Assembly: GCA_903928635.1 (NCBI GenBank)
Contig: CAIYRQ010000071.1
Span: forward strand, 1-33,384
Source: an uncultured beta proteobacterium
GTDB lineage: Bacteria; Pseudomonadota; Gammaproteobacteria; Burkholderiales; Burkholderiaceae_C
Direction: 5' to 3'
Length of the DNA stretch: 33,384 nucleotides
The notes below the pieces were generated by a model. That model did not search any database, was not told where the DNA came from, and saw nothing but the letters and a program-made list of their open reading frames with translations. Shown here piece after piece: positions 24,144-32,357 of this stretch (position 1 is the first letter of the stretch; every line of letters starts with the position of its first letter). Made by a program: the position numbers and the translations under genes.

Positions 24144-24620
24144 ATGTTTCACATTGTTTTGGTCGAACCCGAAATCCCACCCAATACGGGCAACGTCATT
24201 CGCTTGGCCGCCAATACCGGATGCCACCTGCACCTGGTGGAGCCGCTGGGGTTTTCTATGGACGACAAGCACATGCGCCGGGCCGGACTGGACTACCACG
24301 AATACGCCACGCTGCAGCGGCACGCGAGCTGGGAGGCGTTTCTTGAAGCCGAGCGCCCCAACCCGCAGCGCATGTTCACGCTGACCACCCGAGGCATCCA
24401 AAGCCCTTATGACGTCTCGTTTCTGCCAGGTGACTGGCTGGTGTTTGGCTCAGAGACCAAGGGCATCTCCGACACGGTGCGTGCATCGTTTGGCCCGGGC
24501 CAAAGCCTGAAGCTGCCCATGCTGACCGGTCAGCGCAGCTTGAATTTATCTAACGCCGTGGCCGTCACGGTGTTTGAAGCCTGGCGGCAGAACGGCTTTG
24601 CCGCAGCGCCTCAGGCGTAA
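24144..24620 (+). CDS. trmL: tRNA (cytidine/uridine-2'-O-)-methyltransferase TrmL
   Basis: A 158-aa SPOUT-fold protein of the expected length. Its three motifs are IPPNTGNVIRLAANTG, WLVFGSETKGI and QRSLNLSNAVAV, the last forming the SAM-binding trefoil knot. TrmL methylates the wobble base of tRNA-Leu isoacceptors. It overlaps the 3' end of the convergent MaoC-like gene by 10 bases, so no terminator separates them. Confidence 0.94.
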   Translation: MFHIVLVEPEIPPNTGNVIRLAANTGCHLHLVEPLGFSMDDKHMRRAGLDYHEYATLQRHASWEAFLEAERPNPQRMFTLTTRGIQSPYDVSFLPGDWLVFGSETKGISDTVRASFGPGQSLKLPMLTGQRSLNLSNAVAVTVFEAWRQNGFAAAPQA

Positions 24621-25066
24621 AGCCGGGAGATCGATTCAGCGATGCACACCGGCTTGGCTGCGCCTTCGCGCTCGGTGGTGACTTCCCAGGTCAGTTGAAA
24701 ACCGTTGTTCTCAATGGCTTCTGCCTTGAGCAAAGTCAGGTTGGCGCGCAGCCGGCTGCCCACAGGCACCGGCCCCATAAAGCGCACCCGGTTCAGGCCA
24801 TAGTTCACACCCATGCGCACATCGGCGATGTGCAAAGCAGACTCGAAAAACTTCGGGATCAATGACAAAGTGAGAAACCCGTGGGCAATCGGCGCACCGA
24901 AGGGGCCGGCCTTGGCACGCTCCACGTCCACATGAATCCATTGGTGATCGCCTGTGGCCTCGGCAAACTGGTTGACGGCTTCCTGGGTCACGGTGATCCA
25001 GTCGCTGGTGGCTACGGCTTGTCCGACCAAACCGGCCAGTTCTTGCAAGGTGTTGATGGTTTTCAT
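24611..25066 (-). CDS. MaoC-like (R)-enoyl-CoA hydratase
   Basis: A 151-aa single hot-dog fold protein. The catalytic dyad motif is visible in FAEATGDHQWIHVD followed by GAPIAHGFLTLSLIPK, where Asp and His act in hydration of trans-2-enoyl-CoA (PhaJ/NodN type). The usual role is to supply (R)-3-hydroxyacyl-CoA from beta-oxidation or modify acyl chains; the true substrate cannot be told. It lies 41 bases downstream of the parA-like gene on the same strand. Confidence 0.9.
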   Translation of the reverse strand: MKTINTLQELAGLVGQAVATSDWITVTQEAVNQFAEATGDHQWIHVDVERAKAGPFGAPIAHGFLTLSLIPKFFESALHIADVRMGVNYGLNRVRFMGPVPVGSRLRANLTLLKAEAIENNGFQLTWEVTTEREGAAKPVCIAESISRLYA

Positions 25067-25107
25067 GGGGAAGGTCGTTGGGTGTTAAGAAAAAAGGCGT
25101 GGCGCGC

Positions 25108-25731
25108 TCAGATCGGCTGCGACAGCCACTGGCAGATCGGTTGCCACTGCGCCAGGTCGCGTTCGGTTCGGCTGGTGTGCACATCAAAAACGGACAGGCC
25201 GCTAACCGCCAGATGCACATAGTTCTGGGTGTCGCGCAATGTGCCGACCAGCGGCAAGTCCAAGCCGCTCACGAAATGGGTGAATTGCTCCGCAGCCAAA
25301 GTGCGTTCATCCACGCGCATGCCGACGATTCCCACATCAAGCCTGTCTGCATGGCGGCTTTTCGCAAGCGTGTCCAAAAAATCCCGCGTGGCATACATGT
25401 CAAAAATACTGGCCTGCAGCGGCACCACCACTTTGTCGGCCATTTTGAGCACATCCTTGAGTGCCCTGCCGCTCAGGCCTGCCGGGGTGTCCAGCACCAC
25501 ATGACCAGCCTCCTTTGGCGGCTTCGCCAGATCGTCCGGATCGACTTTCCATTCAGCGATGGGATGCGCATGGGCAGGCCGCAAGCTCAGCCACAGGCTG
25601 GAGGATTTCTGCGGATCCGCGTCGCCCAGACGCACGGCATGGCCCTGCGCAGCGAGATAACCAGCGATATTGGTGGACAAGGTGGATTTGCCTGCACCCC
25701 CCTTGGGGTTGATAACGACGATAAGGCTCAT
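25108..25731 (-). CDS. ParA/MinD-family ATPase (orphan)
   Basis: A 207-aa protein with a deviant Walker A, NPKGGAGKSTLSTNIA, switch I DADPQKSSSLWL and Walker B-like HVVLDTPAGL. It is shorter than chromosomal ParA (about 250-260 aa) and has no adjacent ParB, so it belongs with small orphan ParA-like proteins that place cellular cargo such as chemosensory clusters or carboxysomes. The cargo is not indicated by its neighbours. AGGAG lies before ATG 25731. Confidence 0.87.
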   Translation of the reverse strand: MSLIVVINPKGGAGKSTLSTNIAGYLAAQGHAVRLGDADPQKSSSLWLSLRPAHAHPIAEWKVDPDDLAKPPKEAGHVVLDTPAGLSGRALKDVLKMADKVVVPLQASIFDMYATRDFLDTLAKSRHADRLDVGIVGMRVDERTLAAEQFTHFVSGLDLPLVGTLRDTQNYVHLAVSGLSVFDVHTSRTERDLAQWQPICQWLSQPI

Positions 25732-25786
25732 GGCGCGCTCCTGAATTCCGGGTAAGACATGGGCTGCATTATGGAATGTTGCAGGG

Positions 25787-26548
25787 TCAGGCCAAACCGT
25801 CCCACAGCAGTTTCACACCGGTCAGCAACATTCCCGCGTACAAAAACCGGTAAAAAAGCACCTGGCTGATGCGCCGCGCCAGCCACACGCCCATCCACAC
25901 GCCTACGGGCGCCAGGGGCAACAGCACCAGCGAAGTGCTCATATTGCGCATGTCCAACAGACCCAGCCAGGCATAGGGAATCCATTTGCACAGGTTCACC
26001 ACAAAAAAGAAAAATGCCATGGTGGCGGTAAATTTGACTGGGCTCAAGCGCAAGCCGATGACATAGGCATTGATCGGTGGCCCACCCGCATGAGCAATGA
26101 AGCTGGTGAACCCGGAGGTGGTGGCCAACATCGCGCCCAGCCAGACAGGGGGCGGAGCACTGCCTGCCTTGGGCGGAAACAGCAGCCTCTGGGCCAAAAA
26201 CAAGAGGGTAAAGCCGCCCACAATCGCAGCAACTGCATGGGCCTGCAGAATTTTGAAAAGTAGCGCGCCGATGGCGATGCCCAGCACACCAAACGGCAGT
26301 ATTTGCCGCACCAGGGGCAGGTCAAAGTCCTTGCGGTACGCCGCCATGCCCAGCACGTCCATGACGAACAAGACCGGCATCAAAATGGCCGCAGCTTCTG
26401 GCACTGTCACTGCCAAGGCCATCATGGGTACCGCCAAGGACCCGAACCCTGCACCAAAACCGCTTTTGCTGATACCCAGCAACAGAACCGCAGGAATCGA
26501 CACCGCGTAGAAAAACGGATCGGTAATGATGGGCCAAGCGTCAGTCAT
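25787..26548 (-). CDS. TSUP-family (TauE/SafE) membrane transporter
   Basis: A 253-aa protein with about seven or eight hydrophobic helices arranged as two repeats: LLLGISKSGFGAGFGSLAVP near the N-terminus and GFTSFIAHAGGPPINAYVIG at the middle. These are the two TSUP signatures. Members export or import sulfite, sulfoacetate, and similar organosulfur anions; the substrate here is unknown. ATG 26548 is chosen in place of 26587, which would overlap the divergent DUF1841 gene. The two starts are 31 bases apart. Confidence 0.88.
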   Translation of the reverse strand: MTDAWPIITDPFFYAVSIPAVLLLGISKSGFGAGFGSLAVPMMALAVTVPEAAAILMPVLFVMDVLGMAAYRKDFDLPLVRQILPFGVLGIAIGALLFKILQAHAVAAIVGGFTLLFLAQRLLFPPKAGSAPPPVWLGAMLATTSGFTSFIAHAGGPPINAYVIGLRLSPVKFTATMAFFFFVVNLCKWIPYAWLGLLDMRNMSTSLVLLPLAPVGVWMGVWLARRISQVLFYRFLYAGMLLTGVKLLWDGLA

Positions 26549-26579
26549 GGGCGCAAAGCCCCATGGTAACCTTCTGGGG

Positions 26580-27014
26580 ATGTTCAACCCCTCTCAAGCC
26601 GACGTTCGCCGCTATTTTTGCGCTGTCTATGCCAAGGCACGCGCGGCCCAACCCTTGGAGGCGCTCGAAACCATCGCAGCCCAGTGGATTGACGAGCACC
26701 CGGAGTACCACGCCGATTTGCGCGACGCCGACACGGCTGTCGCCGCAGTCTATGGCGGCAACGACGGGCATACCAACCCTTTTTTGCACCTGTCCATGCA
26801 CCTGTCGATCAGCGAGCAGAGCTCCATCGACCAGCCACGCGGCATTCGTCAGGCCGTGGAATTGCTCACCCACAAGCGCAACTCACTGCACAAAGCACAC
26901 CATGAAGCCATGGAATGCCTGGGGACCATGCTGTGGGAAAGTCAACGTGCAGGCCGCCCGCCCGATGGCAACGCCTATATTGATTGCGTGCAACGCCACG
27001 CCACCAAAGATTGA
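26580..27014 (+). CDS. DUF1841 family protein
   Basis: A 144-aa soluble protein. The N-terminus MFNPSQADVRRYFCAVYAKA, the middle PFLHLSMHLSISEQSSIDQP and the C-terminal HEAMECLGTMLWESQRAGR are typical for DUF1841, found in beta- and gammaproteobacteria. The His-rich HLSMHLSISEQ may bind a metal, but no activity is known. ATG 26580 lies right after GGGG; the track's start at 26526 would overlap the TSUP gene. It ends 25 bases before a strong terminator. Confidence 0.85.
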   Translation: MFNPSQADVRRYFCAVYAKARAAQPLEALETIAAQWIDEHPEYHADLRDADTAVAAVYGGNDGHTNPFLHLSMHLSISEQSSIDQPRGIRQAVELLTHKRNSLHKAHHEAMECLGTMLWESQRAGRPPDGNAYIDCVQRHATKD

Positions 27015-27038
27015 TAGGCAAACCACACGAATAGACAT

Positions 27039-27066
27039 AAAAAAACCGCCCGAAGGCGGTTTTTTT
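27039..27066. terminator. Bidirectional Rho-independent terminator
   Basis: AAAAAAACCGCC, loop CGAA, GGCGGTTTTTTT: a perfect 12-bp symmetrical stem including the A/T tracts. It separates the converging DUF1841 gene and cytochrome c4 gene. Confidence 0.94.
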
Positions 27067-27082
27067 ATTGAGTCAGTCAATT

Positions 27083-27748
27083 TCAGCGGAAACGGCTTTG
27101 CGGCACGGTTTTCAATTCGCCAGGCAGACTACCCACATAGTTGGCCAGAACCTTGAGTTCGGCGTTGGAGAACTGTTTGGCCACGCCGCCCATGATGGCG
27201 TTGCCACGGCCTACTTGGGGGTTGCCTTCGGTTTTGTACGCCTTCAGAGCCACAAAAACGTAGTCACTGTACTGGCCAGCCAGCTTGGGGTAGCTCGGGT
27301 CGATGGGTTTGCTCAGGCTCTCGCCATGGCAGGATGTGCAAGCGCCTTTGGCAACCAACTCGACGGCTTTGGCAGAGCCGTCAGCCGCTTTTTCCAGAGG
27401 CTTGGCGTTCGCGTCCACACCGCTTTCGGAGTAAAACGCGGCCAAATCGGCCATGTCCTGGTCACTCAAGGTCGTCGCAATGCCACGCATAGAAGGGTGC
27501 TTGCGCTCGCCCTTTTTGTAGGCGTTCAGCGCCGAAATAATGTACTTTTCGCCCTGGCCCGAAATTTTGGGAACCTTGTAAATCTCAGGGAAACTGGCTT
27601 GGTAGCCAGGGATGCCGTGGCAGCCGATGCACATGGCGTTTTTCTTGGAACCGGCAGCGGCGTCACCCTTGATATCTTCGGCTTGGGCAGAGAAGACCGT
27701 CACAGAAGCGACAAGAACAGCAGTCAGGGAACGAAGCGATAGATTCAT
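27083..27748 (-). CDS. Dihaem cytochrome c4
   Basis: A 221-aa secreted protein. The signal peptide ends at SAQA before Glu24. Two class I cytochrome c domains follow, with CIGCH near residue 40 and CTSCH near residue 137; HPSMRGIA and NAIMGGVAKQ supply the likely axial Met ligands. Cytochrome c4 carries electrons from the bc1 complex to terminal oxidases, so the caa3-like oxidase encoded elsewhere in this window is a plausible partner; that link is inference. A possible -10 box TATAAT lies on the minus strand at 27800-27795. Confidence 0.93.
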   Translation of the reverse strand: MNLSLRSLTAVLVASVTVFSAQAEDIKGDAAAGSKKNAMCIGCHGIPGYQASFPEIYKVPKISGQGEKYIISALNAYKKGERKHPSMRGIATTLSDQDMADLAAFYSESGVDANAKPLEKAADGSAKAVELVAKGACTSCHGESLSKPIDPSYPKLAGQYSDYVFVALKAYKTEGNPQVGRGNAIMGGVAKQFSNAELKVLANYVGSLPGELKTVPQSRFR

Positions 27749-27915
27749 TTTGCGCAGACAATCGAAAGGGAATTGGTATAAATTGACTGCGCGGATTATA
27801 TCGGCCAGTCTGAAGTACCTCCCGCACCCTCCTGTTGCCCAGCGGACAGTGCCCCCGTGGCACGGCGCGCCGGGTTTTGGAGGGTTTCACCCCGTCTTGT
27901 TCGATTGCCTCATCC

Positions 27916-28770
27916 ATGAAATTTAACGGTACTAAAAATTACATTGCCACCCAGGACCTGATGCTGTCGGTCAATGCCGCAGCCACTTTGCAGCGCCCCC
28001 TGCTCGTTAAAGGCGAACCTGGAACTGGTAAGACCATGCTGGCCGAGGAAGTGGCATCTGCCCTGAACCTGCCACTGCTGCAGTGGCACATCAAGTCCAC
28101 GACCAAAGCGCAGCAAGGCCTGTACGAGTACGACGCTGTAAGCCGCCTGCGTGATTCGCAGCTCTCGGATATCGACGGCGGCGAGCGCGTCAAAGACATC
28201 CACAACTACATCGTCAAAGGCGTGCTGTGGCAAGCCTTTACCAGCGACACCCCGGTGGCGCTGCTGATCGACGAAATCGACAAAGCCGACATTGAATTCC
28301 CCAATGACTTGCTGCGCGAAATCGACCGCATGGAATTTTATTGCTACGAAACCCGCGAGTTGATCCGCGCCAAACACCGACCGCTGGTGTTCATTACCTC
28401 GAACAACGAAAAAGAGCTCCCCGACGCCTTTTTGCGCCGCTGCTTCTTCCACTACATCAAATTTCCCGACGCGCCCACCATGCAAAGCATCGTGGATGTG
28501 CACTTCCCCGGACTCAAGAAAGAGCTGCTCAGCGCCGCCATGAAAACCTTTTACGAGGTGCGCAACCTGCCGGGCCTGAAGAAAAAGCCGTCTACCAGCG
28601 AACTGCTGGACTGGCTCAAGCTGCTGCTGGCTGAAGACATTCCCGTGTCGGCTTTGCAGTCGCAGGACGAAAAAATGGCAGTTCCGCCCTTGGTGGGCGC
28701 GCTGTTGAAGAACGAGCAGGACGTCAGCCTGTTCGAAAAACTGATGTTCATGCAGCGCAACAACCGCTGA
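27916..28770 (+). CDS. MoxR-family AAA+ ATPase
   Basis: A 284-aa AAA+ protein with Walker A GEPGTGKTML, Walker B ALLIDEIDKAD, sensor 1 VFITSNNEKELPDAFLRRC with the arginine finger, and sensor 2 region beyond. It belongs to the MoxR branch that works with von Willebrand A-domain proteins as a metal-insertion or assembly chaperone. The VWA partner is encoded about 850 bases downstream in the same cluster. ATG 27916 (MKFNGTKNYI) fits the family start; the track's start at 27835 adds non-homologous sequence. Confidence 0.92.
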   Translation: MKFNGTKNYIATQDLMLSVNAAATLQRPLLVKGEPGTGKTMLAEEVASALNLPLLQWHIKSTTKAQQGLYEYDAVSRLRDSQLSDIDGGERVKDIHNYIVKGVLWQAFTSDTPVALLIDEIDKADIEFPNDLLREIDRMEFYCYETRELIRAKHRPLVFITSNNEKELPDAFLRRCFFHYIKFPDAPTMQSIVDVHFPGLKKELLSAAMKTFYEVRNLPGLKKKPSTSELLDWLKLLLAEDIPVSALQSQDEKMAVPPLVGALLKNEQDVSLFEKLMFMQRNNR

Positions 28771-28773
28771 TCT

Positions 28774-29004
28774 ATGAACAAACCCAAAAAACTCGATTTT
28801 TTCGCTGTCGGTTTGTCCGACGCACTCGGCTTTTTGGCTGGTTCGCTGGCCGGGTATGGGCTTGGCAAGTTGCTCGGGCTGGATACCTTTGCGCCCGGTT
28901 ACGGTGCATCGAGCATAGGCGCGATCTTGCTGGTGGGTTGGGGCGGCGGATTGGGCTTGCAATTGGCCCGGCGCTGGCAACAAAGCCGGTCGGGCGACAA
29001 ATAA
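28774..29004 (+). CDS. Small glycine-rich two-helix membrane protein
   Basis: A 76-aa protein beginning three bases after the moxR stop. A charged N-terminus (MNKPKKLD) precedes two hydrophobic helices rich in glycine (GFLAGSLAGYGLGKLLG and IGAILLVGWGGGLGLQLA). The pattern is loosely similar to AtpZ/AtpI-type small proteins, but I do not recognise the family. Its tight placement suggests translation with moxR. Confidence 0.7.
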   Translation: MNKPKKLDFFAVGLSDALGFLAGSLAGYGLGKLLGLDTFAPGYGASSIGAILLVGWGGGLGLQLARRWQQSRSGDK

Positions 29005-29013
29005 GGCATTTTT

Positions 29014-29607
29014 ATGGCATTTGTAGAACCCATCACCCTCTCAAGTGGCGGCGTGCGCCTCGTCCCGTTGGCGCTGGAGCACGAGGAAGGTCTGCGCCAA
29101 GCGGCTGCAGACGGCATGCTGTGGAACATCCGCGTGACCTCGGTACCCGAGCCACAAGACACCCGCAAGTACATCGAAGACGCCTTGGCCATGCGTGAGG
29201 CAGGCCAGCGCTTTGCCTTTTGTGTGGTGGACGAAGCCAGCGGCCGCGTGCTGGGCAGCAGCAGCTACCACGACATCGTGCCGGCCATCAAGCGGGTTGA
29301 GATTGGTTACACCTGGTACGCCAAAAGTGTGCAGCGCAGCCATGTGAACACCACTTGCAAGCTGCTGCTCATGACCCATGCTTTTGAAACCTTGGGCTGC
29401 CACGTGGTCGGTTGGCGCACCGACAACTTCAACTTTGCCTCACAAGCCGCCATTGAACGCCTGGGCGCCCGCAAAGACGGGGTGCTGCGCGGCCACGCCC
29501 TGCGCCGCGACGGCACTATTCGTGACACTGTGATGTACAGCCTGCGCAGTGGCGAGTGGCCCGAAGTGAAAGCGCAGTTGCTGCACAGCCTGTCCAAGCC
29601 CCGCTAA
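29014..29607 (+). CDS. GNAT-family N-acetyltransferase (RimJ/RimL-like)
   Basis: A 197-aa protein. The GNAT fold is shown by RLVPLALEHEEGL near the N-terminus, VLGSSSYHDI, RVEIGYTWYAKSVQRSHVNT (motif A region) and NFASQAAIERLGARKDGVLR, followed by RDGTIRDTVMYSL, as in RimJ/RimL-like acetyltransferases. Substrate unknown. AAGG precedes ATG 29014, 10 bases after the preceding stop, and the VWA gene follows 12 bases later, so all four genes 27916-30834 look like one operon. Confidence 0.9.
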   Translation: MAFVEPITLSSGGVRLVPLALEHEEGLRQAAADGMLWNIRVTSVPEPQDTRKYIEDALAMREAGQRFAFCVVDEASGRVLGSSSYHDIVPAIKRVEIGYTWYAKSVQRSHVNTTCKLLLMTHAFETLGCHVVGWRTDNFNFASQAAIERLGARKDGVLRGHALRRDGTIRDTVMYSLRSGEWPEVKAQLLHSLSKPR

Positions 29608-29619
29608 ACACACATCACT

Positions 29620-30834
29620 ATGCTGCTCGATTTTTTTTACACGCTGCGAAGCGCCAAACTGCCGGTCTCGGTCAAAGAGTTCCTCACGCTGCTCGAAGCC
29701 CTGCAAAAAGGCGTGGTTGGCCCCAATGCAGCGGAACCAGCGGACGGTGAAGAAGTGCAGGGCTACAAAGTCGACGACTTCTACTACCTGAGCCGCGCGG
29801 CGCTGGTGAAAGACGAGAAGCACTACGATAAGTTCGACCGCGCATTTGCCGCTTACTTCAAAGGCGTCGAGCTGATTGCCGATTTCACCAAAGAAGTGCC
29901 CCTGGAGTGGTTGCGCAAAAACCTGGAGCTGCAACTCAGCCCCGAAGAACTGGCCAAAATTGAAAAAATGGGCTGGGACGAGCTCATGGAGACGTTAAAA
30001 AAGCGCTTTGAAGAACAGAAAGAGCGCCACGAAGGCGGCAGCAAATGGATCGGTACGGGCGGTACTTCGCCTTTCGGCGCCTACGGCCACAACCCGCAAG
30101 GCATACGCATTGGCCAAGACAAAAGCCGCAACCGCAGTGCCGTCAAGGTGTGGGACCAACGCGCCTACAAAGACTATGACGACACCCAGGAACTGGGCAC
30201 GCGCAACATCAAGGTCGCATTGCGCCGCTTGCGCAAGTTCGCCCGCGAAGGCAACGATCTCGAACTCGACCTGGACGACACCATCCGCAGCACAGCGGCC
30301 AATGCAGGCTACCTGGACATCAAGATGATTCCGGAACGGCACAATAACGTCAAAGTGCTGCTGCTGATGGACGTGGGCGGCACCATGGATGACCACATTG
30401 CGAGGGTCGAGGAGCTTTTCAGCGCGACCAAGACGGAGTTCAAGCACCTGGAGTTTTATTACTTCCACAACTGCGTCTATGACTTCATGTGGAAGAACAA
30501 CCGGCGCCGCTTTGCCGAAAAATTTGCGACCTGGGACATCATCCGCAAGTACAACAAAGACTACAAGCTCATCTTTGTCGGCGACGCCACCATGAGCCCG
30601 TATGAGATCTTGCAACCCGGCGGCAGCGTGGAATACAACAACGAAGAGCCCGGCGCCGACTGGCTGCAGCGCCTGACCAGTGCCTTCCCCAAGTTCGCCT
30701 GGATTAACCCCGAACCCCAGGGCGTTTGGCAATACCGCCAAAGCATCAGCGTGATTCAGCAGCTGATGCAGCAACGCATGTACCCCCTCACCCTCAAAGG
30801 ATTGGAGGAGGCGATGCGGATGTTGACGAAGTGA
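29620..30834 (+). CDS. VWA (CoxE-like) protein, partner of MoxR
   Basis: A 404-aa soluble protein. The first part (residues 1-70) contains VDDFYYLSRAALVKDEKHYD, a common CoxE-family feature; a charged helical middle follows; then a von Willebrand A domain from about residue 245. The MIDAS motif reads DVGGTMDD rather than DxSxS, as in other CoxE-like proteins where Gly replaces the first Ser. LIFVGDATMSPYEIL supplies the later MIDAS Asp/Thr region. MoxR plus CoxE-like pairs help assemble metal centres or complexes; the client here is unknown. The stop lies in the small hairpin ACGAAG-TGAAG-CTTCGT. Confidence 0.88.
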   Translation: MLLDFFYTLRSAKLPVSVKEFLTLLEALQKGVVGPNAAEPADGEEVQGYKVDDFYYLSRAALVKDEKHYDKFDRAFAAYFKGVELIADFTKEVPLEWLRKNLELQLSPEELAKIEKMGWDELMETLKKRFEEQKERHEGGSKWIGTGGTSPFGAYGHNPQGIRIGQDKSRNRSAVKVWDQRAYKDYDDTQELGTRNIKVALRRLRKFAREGNDLELDLDDTIRSTAANAGYLDIKMIPERHNNVKVLLLMDVGGTMDDHIARVEELFSATKTEFKHLEFYYFHNCVYDFMWKNNRRRFAEKFATWDIIRKYNKDYKLIFVGDATMSPYEILQPGGSVEYNNEEPGADWLQRLTSAFPKFAWINPEPQGVWQYRQSISVIQQLMQQRMYPLTLKGLEEAMRMLTK

Positions 30835-30836
30835 AG
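30784..30836 (+). repeat. 3' end of VWA gene, copy A of an imperfect direct repeat
   Basis: This stretch, CCCCTCACCCTCAAAGGATT onward, resembles 32219-32268. The last 14 bases, GATGTTGACGAAGT, are identical at 30819-30832 and 32253-32266, with a patchy match before them. It covers the last codons of the VWA gene. Confidence 0.55.
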
Positions 30837-30942
30837 CTTCGTTCACCGGTCGCACCACCTCGTTGATTGATAGGGTACTTCCGTTTCAACCTTGATAGCC
30901 ATCCCCTCAACCATTTCTTCAGCCAATAAAGGGCCAACTACC

Positions 30943-32196
30943 ATGGCATTGCCAATCGCTTTCACATTGAAAAAAATCCCCTTCACCGCTTTGGTGGCCA
31001 CCGCTCTGTTAGGGGCTTTGAGCGCGCACGCCGAGGTCATCAAGATTGGCTTTATCGAGGTGCTGTCCGGCCCCTTCGCCAAGACGGGAGATGGGTCGCT
31101 GAGCCAGTTGCGCGAAGTCGCGCTACAACTCAACGCCAAGGCAAAACCTGGTGAGCCAACGTTTGAGATTGTTCCGTTCGATGGCAAAGGCTCGCCCCAG
31201 GAGAGTGTTGTGGCGCTCAAGTCCGCGGTAGACCAGGGCATTCACTACATCACCCAGGGTGGTGGTAGCGGCGTGGCGTTGGCTTTGACCGAGGCAATTG
31301 GCAAGTTGGCTGAACGCGAACCTGAAAAGGCGGTGGTGTTCCTGAACTACGCCGCGATGGACCCTTTGCTCACCAACGACCGTTGCAATTTTTGGCACTT
31401 TCGCTTTTACCCCTCAAGCGAAATGAAGATCGAAGCCCTGACCACCTACCTGGTCAAACGCCCTGACGTCAAGAAAGTCTTTCTTTTCAACCAAAACTAC
31501 ACCCACGGTCAACAGGTCGCGAAGGCCTCGCGGCTGTACCTGAGCCGCAAACGACCGGACGTCACCATCGTGGGCGACGACATGATTCCGATCGCTCAAG
31601 TGCGCGACTTTTCACCCTACGTCGCCAAAATCAAGGCCTCGGGCGCGGACACGGTCATCACTTCCAACTGGGGCAGCGATCTGACTTTGTTCTTCAAAGC
31701 GGCAAAAGAAGGTGGACTGAACATCAACTTCTTCACCATGAATGCCAACAACCCCGGTACTCCAGCAGAAATGGGATCCTGGGGCGCCGAGAAAGTCGGC
31801 GTTATCTGGAACTGGGGCCATAACGCACCCACGCCAGAGTTGGAGAAAACTTACCTGGCCTACAAGGCCAAATACAACGAAGACTTCATTTTTGCTGCCC
31901 ACTGGAATTCGCTCAGCATGCTGTCGGCAGCCATCCAAAAAGCCAAAACCACCGAAGCCAAGAAAGTCGCCTACGCTCTGGAAGGCATGCAGTACAAGAG
32001 TCCAATCGGCGAAGTGGAAATGCGAAAAACCGATCACCAGTTACTGGCGCCTCTGTTTTTGGGCATCTGGGCCAAACAGGGCAGCAAGGGTGTGAAGTAC
32101 GACGCAGAAAAAACCGGCTATGGCTTCCGCTCGGAAGTCGTTTGGGACTCTTACATCAGCGCACAACCCACGTCTTGCCAGATGGTTCGTCCGTAG
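30943..32196 (+). CDS. LivK-type ABC transporter substrate-binding protein (orphan)
   Basis: A 417-aa periplasmic protein. The signal peptide ends ALSAHA before Glu, then VIKIGFIEVLSGPFAKTGDG opens a type I periplasmic binding fold of the branched-chain amino acid/amide family. Further blocks include VFLFNQNYTHGQQVA and GADTVITSNWGSDL. Ligand unknown. ATG 30943 is chosen because it starts the signal peptide and has AAAGGG upstream; the track's 30892 is TTG. No permease or ATPase genes are in the window. Related sequences flank the gene on both sides, suggesting separate acquisition. Confidence 0.88.
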   Translation: MALPIAFTLKKIPFTALVATALLGALSAHAEVIKIGFIEVLSGPFAKTGDGSLSQLREVALQLNAKAKPGEPTFEIVPFDGKGSPQESVVALKSAVDQGIHYITQGGGSGVALALTEAIGKLAEREPEKAVVFLNYAAMDPLLTNDRCNFWHFRFYPSSEMKIEALTTYLVKRPDVKKVFLFNQNYTHGQQVAKASRLYLSRKRPDVTIVGDDMIPIAQVRDFSPYVAKIKASGADTVITSNWGSDLTLFFKAAKEGGLNINFFTMNANNPGTPAEMGSWGAEKVGVIWNWGHNAPTPELEKTYLAYKAKYNEDFIFAAHWNSLSMLSAAIQKAKTTEAKKVAYALEGMQYKSPIGEVEMRKTDHQLLAPLFLGIWAKQGSKGVKYDAEKTGYGFRSEVVWDSYISAQPTSCQMVRP

Positions 32197-32218
32197 GCCC
32201 GTTGCAGCAAAACATGCT

Positions 32219-32268
32219 CCCCTCCCCTTCAAAAGGTTGGGGAGGAGATGAAGATGTTGACGAAGTAC
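32219..32268 (+). repeat. Copy B of the imperfect direct repeat, after the binding-protein gene
   Basis: Matches the 3' end of the VWA gene (copy A) and shares GATGTTGACGAAGT exactly. It also forms an inverted repeat CCTCCCC...GGGGAGG that may act as a weak transcription stop for the binding-protein gene. The stretch is not coding here. Confidence 0.5.
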
Positions 32269-32320
32269 ACGCCGTTCAAGGCCACGGCGGCGTCATAGGC
32301 GCACCCTAAAATGCCCTACC

Positions 32321-32357
32321 CCTCGCCGTAGCACAATGGATAGTGCGCATGCCTCCT
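32321..32357 (+). tRNA. 5' half of a tRNA-Arg(CCT)-like gene, truncated at the anticodon loop
   Basis: Bases read as a tRNA start: seven acceptor bases, TA, a D arm GCAC-AATGGATA-GTGC with perfect pairing, then one base, CATGC as the 5' side of the anticodon stem, and the loop CTCCTAA with anticodon CCT. The next bases, TATCTCC, do not pair with CATGC, and no T arm (GTTCGA-like) follows. The first base is C where G is expected. It is therefore a partial gene, likely the remnant left where an element joined at the anticodon loop. Confidence 0.6.
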
